Assembly (NCBI GenBank): GCA_028285595.1
Contig: JANQOW010000037.1
Span: 1-64,000, forward strand
Direction: 5' to 3'
Source of the DNA: Hyphomicrobiales bacterium
GTDB taxonomy: Bacteria > Pseudomonadota > Alphaproteobacteria > Rhizobiales > CAJQND01
DNA: 64,000 nt
The translations under genes and the position numbers were made by a program. This document shows, piece after piece, positions 1-6,787 of this stretch (positions are counted from its first letter, which is position 1; every line of letters begins with the position of its first letter). The notes beneath the pieces are model-generated. The model saw only the letters and a list, made by a program, of their open reading frames with translations, made no database searches and was not told where the DNA came from.

Positions 1-142
1 GGGCCGCTTGTGGTCGGCCAGACCAAGGCGCGACCCGCGCCTCGTCAGCAGACGCGAAAACCCGGTCAAGCGATTCCATATGACAAAGAACTGCTCTAGG
101 ACTAATGAGGATCGTTTCCAGAAGCAACCGTCGCGGGCGGCC

Positions 143-1240
143 TTATCGGCGTTTTTGCAGCACAAACTGGGAGCCATCCTCCAGGACGAAATCCACAGGA
201 TGGGTGGCGGCGAATTCCGTGACGGCCCGCACCACGTTATCTTTCCACCAATTGTCGGCGATGCGATAATCGTCTCCCGATATATGACCGCCCGGGCGGA
301 CTTTGGCATAGCTCTGGGTCAAATCATTGAGCACCGCGTCATAGGAGTGATCCCCGTCGATGTAGACCCAGTCCAGTTCGCCATCCCGGAACGTGCGGAG
401 CGCGTTGGTGGAATAGTCCCTGATGATTTCCACCGGGCACTGTACGTTGGCCGGAGCGAAACGCTCGGCAACCAAGCGGTACATCTCATCCATGTAGTTC
501 TGGTCAACCGTGTCATACCAGCTGCCCGCCTGACTTTTGCGCGCTGAGGCCGTCCAGGGATCGATCAAATAGAGCCGTCCGGGCTTGACGGTCTCCAATA
601 TGAGGTTGGCGAAGCCTCCTATGTATGTGCCGATCTCCGCTCCAACTGACCCTTCCTGAAAGCAGGACAGAACACGCATTCGCGCCAGATGGCTGCGCTC
701 ATCCAGCTGCTGAAAGCCACGGACGGCACGCTCTGGCGCGATTGGAGCGGTCTGGGTGCTGAGATCCACATGCCGGCACTCATTGAGCGTTTGCGCGCGT
801 TTCTCAGCCAGATCGAGATATTTGTTGAAGAAGCGGCTGACGAGTGGTTTTGCAGCAAACCAGGCGAAACCCTTGTTCCTCAGCGTGTACTCAACATTCA
901 GGGTCACGCGGCACTGTTCGTCTTGGCTCGGACCGACCACGTAGACCGCTTCTGCTGTGAAACCGTTTTTGTCCTCCGGCGTACACCAGAAGCGGATTGT
1001 CTGCGCCTTGGCATCGGCGCGAAAATGGAGCAGGGCCGTTTCATGCACGCCATACTTTTTCAGCTCAAAGACGTAATGAACGCTGCCGTGCCAGACGCCG
1101 CTCTCATCACAGACAGAGCGCGTCACACAACTTTGGCTGCAGCCTGGAATGAAACTCTGATGCTCGTTCAACTGCGCAAGCGCATAGTACGCGCTGGCGG
1201 CAGAAACCTGCAGGGTTCGTTCAAGCTGGAGTTTCGCCAT
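143..1240 (-). CDS. SRPBCC (START-like) domain fused to class I SAM methyltransferase
   Basis: A 365-residue protein read from the ATG at 1240. Residues about 1-150 resemble the SRPBCC/polyketide-cyclase fold of coenzyme Q-binding proteins (opening MAKLQLERTLQVSA, with a helix near LVSRFFNKYLDLAEKRA). The C-terminal half looks like a Methyltransf_24-type class I methyltransferase: a GAEIGTYIGG nucleotide loop, LYLIDPW, and WVYIDGDHSYDAVLNDL near the end. The reading frame stays open upstream to a TTG lying inside the provirus attachment site. I chose the ATG because the conserved fold begins there. No membrane segment is evident. The gene lies just outside the left end of the provirus, so it is taken as chromosomal. 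Substrate unknown; the fusion suggests a bound hydrophobic ligand, but that is inference. Confidence 0.7.
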   Translation of the reverse strand: MAKLQLERTLQVSAASAYYALAQLNEHQSFIPGCSQSCVTRSVCDESGVWHGSVHYVFELKKYGVHETALLHFRADAKAQTIRFWCTPEDKNGFTAEAVYVVGPSQDEQCRVTLNVEYTLRNKGFAWFAAKPLVSRFFNKYLDLAEKRAQTLNECRHVDLSTQTAPIAPERAVRGFQQLDERSHLARMRVLSCFQEGSVGAEIGTYIGGFANLILETVKPGRLYLIDPWTASARKSQAGSWYDTVDQNYMDEMYRLVAERFAPANVQCPVEIIRDYSTNALRTFRDGELDWVYIDGDHSYDAVLNDLTQSYAKVRPGGHISGDDYRIADNWWKDNVVRAVTEFAATHPVDFVLEDGSQFVLQKRR

Positions 1241-1298
1241 TGCTGTGATCTGACAAACAATGGGGGAGATTGCAACGGGTTTAGCCACGGCAATCCAC

Positions 1299-1315
1299 AA
1301 TTCGCATAATATATA
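1299..1315 (+). repeat. Left attachment site (attL): XerC arm plus central region of dif
   Basis: AATTCGCATAATATATA is identical to 13613-13629. It matches the 11 bp XerC-side arm plus the 6 bp centre of a dif site. The following 11 bases (1316-1326, CGAAGTAAACT) match the usual XerD arm only partly, as expected for a hybrid junction in which that arm came from the phage. Confidence 0.8.
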
Positions 1316-1361
1316 CGAAGTAAACTTTCGACGTTAACTTGTTTTTCTTTCGTTCCACAAA

Positions 1362-1649
1362 CTATACAGTAGAAGTGATTTGCTCGTTTTTGGATGAAAG
1401 CTGCGCGGCAAGGCGGCCATAACAGTCTCTCGCCTTGCCAGTTGTTCTTTGAGCGCAAAGCCACAATAGCCAATAGGTTGGGTCTTCTCGCGCAAAGGTC
1501 GCCAAAGTCACAAGGTTTTCATCCGTCGGCCAAGCTTGGCGCTTTCGCCATTGCCCAATTGTATTGTGGGAGACGCCCAACGTCTCCGCCAATTTCCGGT
1601 CGCTACGCAGTCCATGCCGCTTCCGCACGTTATCAAGTAATTCATCCAT
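1362..1649 (-). CDS. Cro/CI-type HTH phage repressor
   Basis: 95 residues from the ATG at 1649, which has a GGAGG ten bases upstream. An in-frame TTG at 1664 is less likely. Residues about 15-40 form a helix-turn-helix (SDRKLAETLGVSHNTIGQWR), and the rest is helical with a WLLWLCAQR segment, resembling short phage repressors of the HTH/DUF3693 kind. It is the leftmost provirus gene, transcribed away from the early genes. A 223 bp control region containing a perfect palindrome separates it from the first early gene. Likely role: maintenance of lysogeny by repressing the rightward early operon. The HTH is seen directly; the repressor role is inferred from position. Confidence 0.75.
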   Translation of the reverse strand: MDELLDNVRKRHGLRSDRKLAETLGVSHNTIGQWRKRQAWPTDENLVTLATFAREDPTYWLLWLCAQRTTGKARDCYGRLAAQLSSKNEQITSTV

Positions 1650-1872
1650 TTCCGGGGCCTCCAACGGCTTTGTTCCGCAAATATACGCAGAGTCTGGTCA
1701 AGAATTAAAGGCCCGTTGAAAAAGCTCGTTTCATCCGGATTTTCGGTAATGGGAATTGGTCGTGACCAATTGCCAAACGGCGTCTCAACCGTTTTCGGCG
1801 GTGCTTTCCTCTCCAACGGCAGCACCGCCGACCCCGGCTGAGACGAAACGCAAATCGGGAAGGAGACGCCCA
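1650..1872. promoter_or_regulatory. Divergent control region of the provirus
   Basis: A 223 bp non-coding stretch between the repressor and the first early gene. It should hold both divergent promoters. A palindrome at 1753-1770 is the best operator candidate, and a TATATT is present on the minus strand near 1680-1685. I could not assign a convincing -35/-10 pair. Confidence 0.5.
1753..1770. promoter_or_regulatory. Candidate repressor operator (perfect palindrome)
   Basis: AATTGGTCGTGACCAATT: two perfect 8 bp inverted arms around a 2 bp spacer, placed midway between the repressor gene and the first early gene. The size fits a dimer of a Cro/CI-type protein. No second exact copy was found in the control region. 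Confidence 0.5.
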
Positions 1873-2400
1873 ATGACCAAAGACCGCAAGCCCCGGCTTA
1901 GCTTCCGGACCTTCATCAAAATCCCCTACTACGAACCGTGTCGGCCCCATGATCGCGAGTTCATGCAGCGTTCGTTCCGTACGGTGAGGGAGCCCGATGA
2001 ACAGTTGCACTCCTATGTGTTCCTCGCCATGTGCGCCGCCACTCAGGACGATCCAGCGGCCACCATGCTCGCTCTGGAAACTCTTGAGACTTTCGACTGC
2101 GAGATCATCTGGCTCAACGGCAGGGTGCACGAAAAGCGCATGCGCATTGGTGGGCTAACCGGGCCGGAGCTGCACAAGCTGGCGGTGTTCGGTGCTGAAC
2201 TGAACCACACCTCATATGAGATTTGGGGCGAGCCGGGCGTGTGGTTGATCCCCATGTCTCCTGAATGCGTGAGCGGCAATGTGCTGCGCATTGAACAAAA
2301 GGTGCGCGGTGTGATTTCCCGCTGCGCTCTTGGTCCTGGTATTGGCGCCGATGATCCTTTTCTCCGGCCCGGCTTCCGTGAGTTCGCGGGGGCGATGTAA
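1873..2400 (+). CDS. Provirus early protein, unknown function
   Basis: 175 residues from the ATG at 1873, preceded by AAGGAG at good spacing. The frame is open further upstream, but that part lies in the control region. The protein is soluble, acidic and aromatic-rich (KIPYYEPCRPHDREF, WLNGRVHEKRM, WGEPGVWLIPM) with no recognised motif and no membrane segment. As the first gene of the rightward early operon it is a candidate regulator or host-takeover factor. Its stop overlaps the start of the next gene by one base (TAATG), indicating translational coupling. Confidence 0.6.
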   Translation: MTKDRKPRLSFRTFIKIPYYEPCRPHDREFMQRSFRTVREPDEQLHSYVFLAMCAATQDDPAATMLALETLETFDCEIIWLNGRVHEKRMRIGGLTGPELHKLAVFGAELNHTSYEIWGEPGVWLIPMSPECVSGNVLRIEQKVRGVISRCALGPGIGADDPFLRPGFREFAGAM

Positions 2401-2618
2401 TGCCCGGCCCAAACGGCGAGATGTGCGGCAACTGCAAGTGTTTCCACCTGCGCAACCAGTCGCGCGGGGATTGCCGCCTTAAGGCGCCGTCCGGCCCCGA
2501 TTACATGGTGGGCTGCGAGGGTGACGTCATCCGGAAATCGCCTTGGCCGCAGGTCCAGTCCGCAGACTGGTGCATCACCGATTTTATGATGGTCGAGGGG
2601 CGCCGTGACGGAAGCTGA
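2400..2618 (+). CDS. Small cysteine-rich protein
   Basis: 72 residues. Six cysteines, clustered as MCGNCKCFH, GDCR, VGCEG and WCITDF, suggest a compact zinc-binding fold. It starts on the ATG overlapping the previous stop (TAATG) and ends inside the next gene. Function unknown. The pattern would suit a small phage regulator or a DNA/RNA-binding zinc protein, which is inference only. Confidence 0.55.
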   Translation: MPGPNGEMCGNCKCFHLRNQSRGDCRLKAPSGPDYMVGCEGDVIRKSPWPQVQSADWCITDFMMVEGRRDGS

Positions 2619-2790
2619 TTTCTACATGGACGGCGCCCGCAAGGTGATCTGCACCACGTCAACCCAAGGCGCCATGTTGCGCTGGTGGGAGGCGCAAACG
2701 CCCCTCCGCCGCAAGTATCGGGTTTCAGATGAGCAAGAGGCCGAATTGGTCGAGCTGATCGAAGCCCGCTTCCCCGGAATTTTCAACTGA
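2605..2790 (+). CDS. Small unknown early protein
   Basis: 61 residues from a GTG at 2605 with GAGGGG just upstream, overlapping the end of the preceding cysteine-rich gene by 14 bases. The protein is charged and mostly helical (MLRWWEAQTPLRRKYRV, EQEAELVELIEARF). No homology recognised. Operon position and ribosome site support it as a real gene. Confidence 0.5.
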   Translation: MTEADFYMDGARKVICTTSTQGAMLRWWEAQTPLRRKYRVSDEQEAELVELIEARFPGIFN

Positions 2791-2802
2791 AAGGATGGAC
2801 CC

Positions 2803-3060
2803 ATGAAGGCCTTCAAACTTTACGCGTGCGCATTTCTGGACGCCAGCGAGGCGCAAATGTCTGCAATCCTGCTGCCCGGCATTTGCCGCGAAGATGTGAC
2901 CGATCTCGCCCCCAAATACGCGCCCAATGGCGCCGTGTTTGTTGAGGTTTCGGAGATCAAAATCGTCAACACGGACAAGTGGCAACTGGACCTTCCGGCC
3001 CAACCCGCCCCGCCGCCTGTTCCGGCAAATGCTCCAACCTCTGAAGCAACTGCCACCTGA
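2803..3060 (+). CDS. Small unknown early protein with proline-rich tail
   Basis: 85 residues, ATG at 2803 with AAAGGA upstream. A folded N-terminal part of about 65 residues (MKAFKLYACAFLDAS, ILLPGICREDV) is followed by a Pro/Ala-rich tail. No membrane segment. It is the last gene of the first rightward block and ends head-on against the minus-strand gene at 3072. Function unknown. Confidence 0.5.
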   Translation: MKAFKLYACAFLDASEAQMSAILLPGICREDVTDLAPKYAPNGAVFVEVSEIKIVNTDKWQLDLPAQPAPPPVPANAPTSEATAT

Positions 3061-3071
3061 TGGCGGTTCGG

Positions 3072-3335
3072 CTACGAGTTCGGCATTTTAATTTTCTCGG
3101 CAGCTTTGACCATCGTGTCAACCAATCGGAGCACCAACGCCCGCTCCTCGGGGTCAAGCGGATCGTCGCTGTTGTCGAGCGCAGCAAGCGCCGCCGCCTG
3201 TTGAGCACGGGTCGTGTGAATGCCAGACAGGCTAAGGACCCCCACCACTCTCAACGCAAGCATCATGTATCCAAGATCGTTGGTCTCCGATTCAACTTCT
3301 TCAAAACGATGCTGCAGCTCTTCCAGAGCACCCAT
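3072..3335 (-). CDS. Small helical protein on the opposite strand, upstream of rep
   Basis: 87 residues from an ATG at 3335 with GGAGGGG five bases upstream. The protein is predicted almost wholly helical (LEELQHRFEEVESETND, EERALVLRLVDTMVKAAEKI). A longer reading upstream would run through the start of rep and is rejected. It is divergent from rep with a 68 bp gap, where a replication or copy-control gene would sit. Its role is unknown. Confidence 0.5.
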   Translation of the reverse strand: MGALEELQHRFEEVESETNDLGYMMLALRVVGVLSLSGIHTTRAQQAAALAALDNSDDPLDPEERALVLRLVDTMVKAAEKIKMPNS

Positions 3336-3403
3336 GGCAACCCCTCCGGTGTTTCCAATCCCTCCAAGAGTGAGCCGAGTCGCCCAGACCGGCAACCCCG
3401 GCC

Positions 3404-4801
3404 TTGATAGATACGCAAACAACTCAGCCGCTCCGACACGGCAAGGAAACGGCAAAGCAGCGTCGCCATAGGCTGAGGCGCTGTGCAGGCCGAATTGAGG
3501 GCGAGTTCTCACGGGTAGCCGGTTGTGGCCGCAAGCGAATTTCCGAAGTGGTGACCGTACATAGGGCGGCAGATGGCTCAACCTGCTACCGGGGCATACA
3601 GACGTGCGGTTCAATCTGGCGCTGCCCTGAATGTGCATCGAAGATAGCGGCAAAACGCTCCGAAGAAGTGGGCGAGCTGCTGAAGTCCCACTGCAAAGCT
3701 GGCGGCGCGGTCTACATGGCCACCTTCACTGCCCAACACAATAGCTGGCAGCACTGCAAAGAGCTGCGGAACAAGCTGGTGACGATCTGGGGGAAGATGA
3801 CGAACAAGCGCGCGTGGCGTGAACTGCGAGAGGTCTTCGGCATGGTTGGCTTTGTCAGAGCCCTGGAGATAACGCACGGCGAGAACGGCTGGCACCCGCA
3901 TTTGCATGTGCTGATGATGACCAATCGCCCCTTGACCGATGACCGTGAAGAGGAAATCGAACGCTGGCTTTATGGCGGCTGGAAGGTCGCGGCCATGGCA
4001 TGCGAGGCGGAAACACGCTTTGCAGCATTCGACTTTCAGCGCGCTTCCAGTGCCAAATCGGCGGCAGAATATGTGGCCAAATGGGGGGCGGGCTGCGAGA
4101 TCGCCAAGGGGGCCGAAAAGGACGGGCGGGGCGGTTCGCGCTCTCCTTGGCAGTTGCTGGACGATGCGGACGGGGGCGACGCTCAAGCGGTGTTTCTGTT
4201 CAAAGAATATGCGGTGGCAATGAAGGGCGCCCGCCATCTGACCTACTCTCAAGGCATCCGCGAACTGTACGGTCTGCGCGAGGCTGCGAGCGATCAAGAG
4301 CTTGCGGAACAAACTGAGCTGAATGTGGACTCTGAGGGCAACGAAACGGGCGAGATTTACCGTTTCGATCAATGCTCCTGGTCCAAGGTGGTGACGCGAG
4401 GCCTAACCGCTCATGTGCTTGAGAAGGGCAAAGAGGGGGGGCGGGAAGCCATCGACGATTTCTTAGACGAGGCCGCGCACCGCTCGCCTGAGAGGCCGAG
4501 ACGGCACCCCTATGACCGAAAACATGCCCCTCCTGGCCCACCGTTGGCCACGGGCCTGTCGCCGTTGGTGGAGCGGCTTAAATCCCACCGAAACCGTAAA
4601 CAGAAGGAACCTGAACATGCAACGAACCCTTGGGATAACAACCGCAGCGGTCGCTCTGGCGATAGCCGAGTCCGCAAGTCCTGCACCTGTTGTGGAGCCA
4701 CAACCGGCACCGGCCCCCGCGCCGGAGCCGGAGCTGGTGGAGCCTCCGAAGGCGGAACCGGAGATTGGTATGATCCAGAAACCGGAGAACTCTGCGCCTG
4801 A
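3404..4801 (+). CDS. Rolling-circle replication initiator (HUH endonuclease, Rep_1/pC194-like)
   Basis: 465 residues if read from the TTG at 3404, the only reasonable start ahead of the conserved core; it lacks a strong ribosome site. A cysteine cluster (C68, C74, C77; IWRCPECASK) and HPHLHVLMM at about 164-172 give the metal-binding HUH motif. AAEYVAKW near 220-227 gives the catalytic Tyr (Y223) and Lys, so all three core motifs are present. The enzyme should nick one strand at the phage origin and prime rolling-circle replication, as the PM2 initiator does. The last ~95 residues are Gly/Arg-rich and overlap the next gene out of frame, so the natural C-terminus may be little constrained. Confidence 0.85.
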   Translation: MIDTQTTQPLRHGKETAKQRRHRLRRCAGRIEGEFSRVAGCGRKRISEVVTVHRAADGSTCYRGIQTCGSIWRCPECASKIAAKRSEEVGELLKSHCKAGGAVYMATFTAQHNSWQHCKELRNKLVTIWGKMTNKRAWRELREVFGMVGFVRALEITHGENGWHPHLHVLMMTNRPLTDDREEEIERWLYGGWKVAAMACEAETRFAAFDFQRASSAKSAAEYVAKWGAGCEIAKGAEKDGRGGSRSPWQLLDDADGGDAQAVFLFKEYAVAMKGARHLTYSQGIRELYGLREAASDQELAEQTELNVDSEGNETGEIYRFDQCSWSKVVTRGLTAHVLEKGKEGGREAIDDFLDEAAHRSPERPRRHPYDRKHAPPGPPLATGLSPLVERLKSHRNRKQKEPEHATNPWDNNRSGRSGDSRVRKSCTCCGATTGTGPRAGAGAGGASEGGTGDWYDPETGELCA

Positions 4802-5024
4802 TATTTTCGCCCGCTGCGAGGCACTGTTGCAACGCTTTGAGGTCATAGCGGATCGCTATGAGGCGCTGCTGGACAAGGCTGAGGTCCAGCCCGCACCGGC
4901 TCCAATCGTGGCGCCGCCGCCGCCGGTTGTCGCGGCACCGCAAGACGTCGCCCAGGGCGCGCTTGAAGAACAGGCCGGGGCACAGCAACTGGCCCCGCGT
5001 CAGCGCAAAAAGATGAGCTGGTGA
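4617..5024 (+). CDS. Pro/Glu-rich protein with hydrophobic N-terminus
   Basis: 135 residues from the ATG at 4617 (AGAAGG upstream). A short hydrophobic stretch (LGITTAAVALAIAES) resembles a signal or anchor. It is followed by Pro-Ala-Pro-Glu repeats, a central helix (IFARCEALLQRFEVIADRY) and another Pro/Ala-rich linker. The first 185 bases overlap the end of rep in another frame. The composition suits a membrane-anchored, extended virion or periplasm-spanning protein, but function is unknown. Confidence 0.55.
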   Translation: MQRTLGITTAAVALAIAESASPAPVVEPQPAPAPAPEPELVEPPKAEPEIGMIQKPENSAPDIFARCEALLQRFEVIADRYEALLDKAEVQPAPAPIVAPPPPVVAAPQDVAQGALEEQAGAQQLAPRQRKKMSW

Positions 5025-5028
5025 TCGC

Positions 5029-5322
5029 ATGGCCGAGATGCTTGGCCATGGCGAATGCCTAAACTGCTCCGCCCGCGTGATGTTCAAAACGGACAAGCGC
5101 GGGCGGGTCTACTTCCTGTGCGACGGGAACCATGACCGCAAGGCCTGCGGGATCAATGTCAAATACGGCGCCCAGGACAGCGCCGCGATCATCACAAAGT
5201 ATGGAAAGACCGATGACAAAGACACGGGCTCAAAAGATGCTGGAAACTCCGGAACCGGAAGCGAGCCAGAGCCAGCCGGAGACGGAAGCGGAAGCGCCCT
5301 CAGCGAGTGGCTTAGGTCTTGA
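5029..5322 (+). CDS. Small zinc-ribbon-like protein
   Basis: 97 residues, ATG at 5029 four bases after the previous stop. A CLNC pair near residue 10 and cysteines at about 31 and 40 (YFLCDGNH, KACGINV) make a plausible four-cysteine zinc ribbon. The C-terminal 45 residues are low-complexity Gly/Ser/Asp/Glu and overlap the next gene. Zinc-ribbon proteins of this size are often nucleic-acid binding. Its exact role here is unknown. Confidence 0.55.
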   Translation: MAEMLGHGECLNCSARVMFKTDKRGRVYFLCDGNHDRKACGINVKYGAQDSAAIITKYGKTDDKDTGSKDAGNSGTGSEPEPAGDGSGSALSEWLRS

Positions 5323-5797
5323 CGATCTGGCGGGCGATGATCCGGATTTCGTTTCGCCAGAGCCGGAGCACCCAATGGGCCTTGAGCCCGGCCCGGCACT
5401 GATCGGCAAGGATGAATTCTATCACGTGTTCAAGTTCGTGTTCGCAGCGCCGAACATGATCCCCGCGCCGCCGTTCCCGATCCAATCCTTGCCCATCTCA
5501 GAGCCCGAAGAACCGCAAGCGCGGGCGGCGTCTGATGTGGTCTATGAGATTTGCGAAGAAAGCACGTTCCTGCGCTGGATGATTGAGCCTCAGTCTGTCT
5601 GGATGCAGCGCTTGCTTGTGGTGGCCGCATTTGCCGGACCAAAGGCGGCGGCGGTGGTCTCTGAGCTTAAGGTGCGGCGTGCTCAGCCGGTGCGCCCAAA
5701 GGCCCAGCCAAGCGATGAGCCGGCCAAACCGGCAGCGTCTGTGCCGGATGGCGAAACCCCCTTCGTTGATCCCTACGCGGTGCCGTCTGCCTCATGA
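5213..5797 (+). CDS. Unknown acidic protein preceding the packaging ATPase
   Basis: 194 residues from the ATG at 5213 (GGAAAG upstream), overlapping the zinc-ribbon gene by 110 bases. An acidic, disordered N-terminus (about 60 residues) and a Pro-rich C-terminus flank a middle part with aromatic and hydrophobic helices (STFLRWMIEPQSVWMQRLL). Its stop overlaps the ATPase start (ATGA), so the two are co-translated. No homology recognised; a packaging or assembly partner is possible. Confidence 0.5.
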   Translation: MTKTRAQKMLETPEPEASQSQPETEAEAPSASGLGLDDLAGDDPDFVSPEPEHPMGLEPGPALIGKDEFYHVFKFVFAAPNMIPAPPFPIQSLPISEPEEPQARAASDVVYEICEESTFLRWMIEPQSVWMQRLLVVAAFAGPKAAAVVSELKVRRAQPVRPKAQPSDEPAKPAASVPDGETPFVDPYAVPSAS

Positions 5798-6453
5798 GCC
5801 AAGATGCAGAACTAACCCTCATCATGGGGCAGCGCGGGTGCGGCAAAACCACGGTCGCCAAGGCGCTGGTGAAGAGTGAGCGCCGTGTGATCGCGTTCGA
5901 CACAATGGGCGAGTTTGCACAGATGCGCGGGTGGAAAGTGGCGCACGATCGCAAGGCGGTTGCGCAAGCCATGGTGAAGGCCGGGCGGGGCGGTTTCAAG
6001 ATCGCCTATGTGCCGCCAGCGGGCCAAGAGATCGATGCGCTGCACTTCCTCTCTGAGATCATCTGGCGCTATCAGGAAGCCGCTGCCGAACAGATCACGC
6101 TACTGGTCGATGAGGCCGATTTAGGCATTCCAAAGCACAACCTTCCAGCCAACAGGGGCGGGGTGAAACAGCTCATCTTGAGAGGGCGCCATAGGGGCGT
6201 GAACATGATTGCCTGCACTCAGAGACCGGCCCTGATCTCGTCCAGCTACATTTCCAACTCGGCGCACATTTACGGCTTCATGGTGGCCAGCACTGGCGAC
6301 ATTGATCAGCTCGTTAGAACCTTCGGACGCCAGCACAAAGCGGCGATTGAGGGCCTTCAGAAGTTCCAGTTTCTATATAGGGCCGATGGTCAAATCTGTA
6401 CTGGACACACCATGAAGAGCGGCGCGCTCAAAGTGAATTCCGTACGTACGTAG
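5794..6453 (+). CDS. FtsK/HerA-type genome-packaging ATPase (PM2 P9-like)
   Basis: 219 residues. Walker A is GQRGCGKTT (residues 12-20). Walker B is ITLLVDEAD (about 104-112). A downstream RGRHRGVNMIACTQRP segment matches the motif-3/arginine region of the FtsK-HerA class used by tailless membrane-containing phages (PRD1 P9, PM2 P9). There is no transmembrane helix. It overlaps the preceding gene by ATGA and lies two small genes before the capsid gene, the arrangement expected of the packaging module. Predicted role: drive genome entry into, or association with, the procapsid. Confidence 0.85.
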   Translation: MSQDAELTLIMGQRGCGKTTVAKALVKSERRVIAFDTMGEFAQMRGWKVAHDRKAVAQAMVKAGRGGFKIAYVPPAGQEIDALHFLSEIIWRYQEAAAEQITLLVDEADLGIPKHNLPANRGGVKQLILRGRHRGVNMIACTQRPALISSSYISNSAHIYGFMVASTGDIDQLVRTFGRQHKAAIEGLQKFQFLYRADGQICTGHTMKSGALKVNSVRT

Positions 6454-6456
6454 GAA
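6438..6456. repeat. Palindromic element at the ATPase/capsid boundary
   Basis: A perfect 10 bp palindrome TACGTACGTA (6443-6452), nearly bracketed by TTCC and GGAA, spans the ATPase stop. The 56 bp gap that follows is the largest within the morphogenesis block before the capsid gene. It could be a regulator site for the structural genes or part of a Rep origin; neither is shown. Confidence 0.35.
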
Positions 6457-6509
6457 CGACATTTTTTTCTGGACAAAGCGCCCGCAATTTTCGCAGCAAA
6501 AACAGCGAT

Positions 6510-6632
6510 ATGGGCAAAAACGTTCTCAAGCAGGCTCTCATTGCGGCGCTGGCCCTGGTCATCGCCAAAAAGGTTTTGTTGCCCCTGCTGGAAGGGCGTC
6601 ACGCTCTCCCTGACGGTAACTCCGAGACTTGA
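6510..6632 (+). CDS. 40-residue membrane protein
   Basis: ATG at 6510, stop at 6630-6632. A basic N-terminus (MGKNVLKQ) leads into one transmembrane helix (ALIAALALVIAKKVLLPLL) and a short polar tail. No strong ribosome site. Corticovirus virions contain several such tiny integral proteins in the internal membrane, which fits its place between the ATPase and capsid genes. Confidence 0.55.
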   Translation: MGKNVLKQALIAALALVIAKKVLLPLLEGRHALPDGNSET

Positions 6633-6642
6633 GAGGTTCACA

Positions 6643-6777
6643 ATGAAATCCGATCTTAAGCTCATTGCGATGGTTGCAGCCGGTGTGCTGGTGGCAGGCT
6701 ACGTGATGAACCAATTCCGTGGCACGGTTGATCTGATCAATCAGGCTCACGCCGGATTTGACAGCGGCATCACGTAA
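6643..6777 (+). CDS. 44-residue membrane protein
   Basis: ATG at 6643 with GAGAGG six bases upstream. A single transmembrane helix (LIAMVAAGVLVAGYVMNQF) is followed by a short amphipathic tail. It ends ten bases before the capsid start. Likely a small virion membrane protein, by analogy with those of PM2; identity not assignable. Confidence 0.6.
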   Translation: MKSDLKLIAMVAAGVLVAGYVMNQFRGTVDLINQAHAGFDSGIT

Positions 6778-6787
6778 GGCGCGCCCT

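Noticed and set aside
8-547. Plus-strand open frame of 179 codons at the left edge
   Set aside because: It is the reverse frame of the methyltransferase fusion and has Arg-rich, low-complexity content with no ribosome site.
3336-3653. Extended minus-strand reading of the 87-residue gene
   Set aside because: It would run back through the Rep start and has no supporting ribosome site; the ATG at 3335 has a strong one.
4512-4616. Longer N-terminus for the Pro/Glu-rich protein from the ATG at 4512
   Set aside because: The extra residues are Arg/Trp-rich, reading out of frame through rep, and the ATG at 4617 has the ribosome site and the hydrophobic start.
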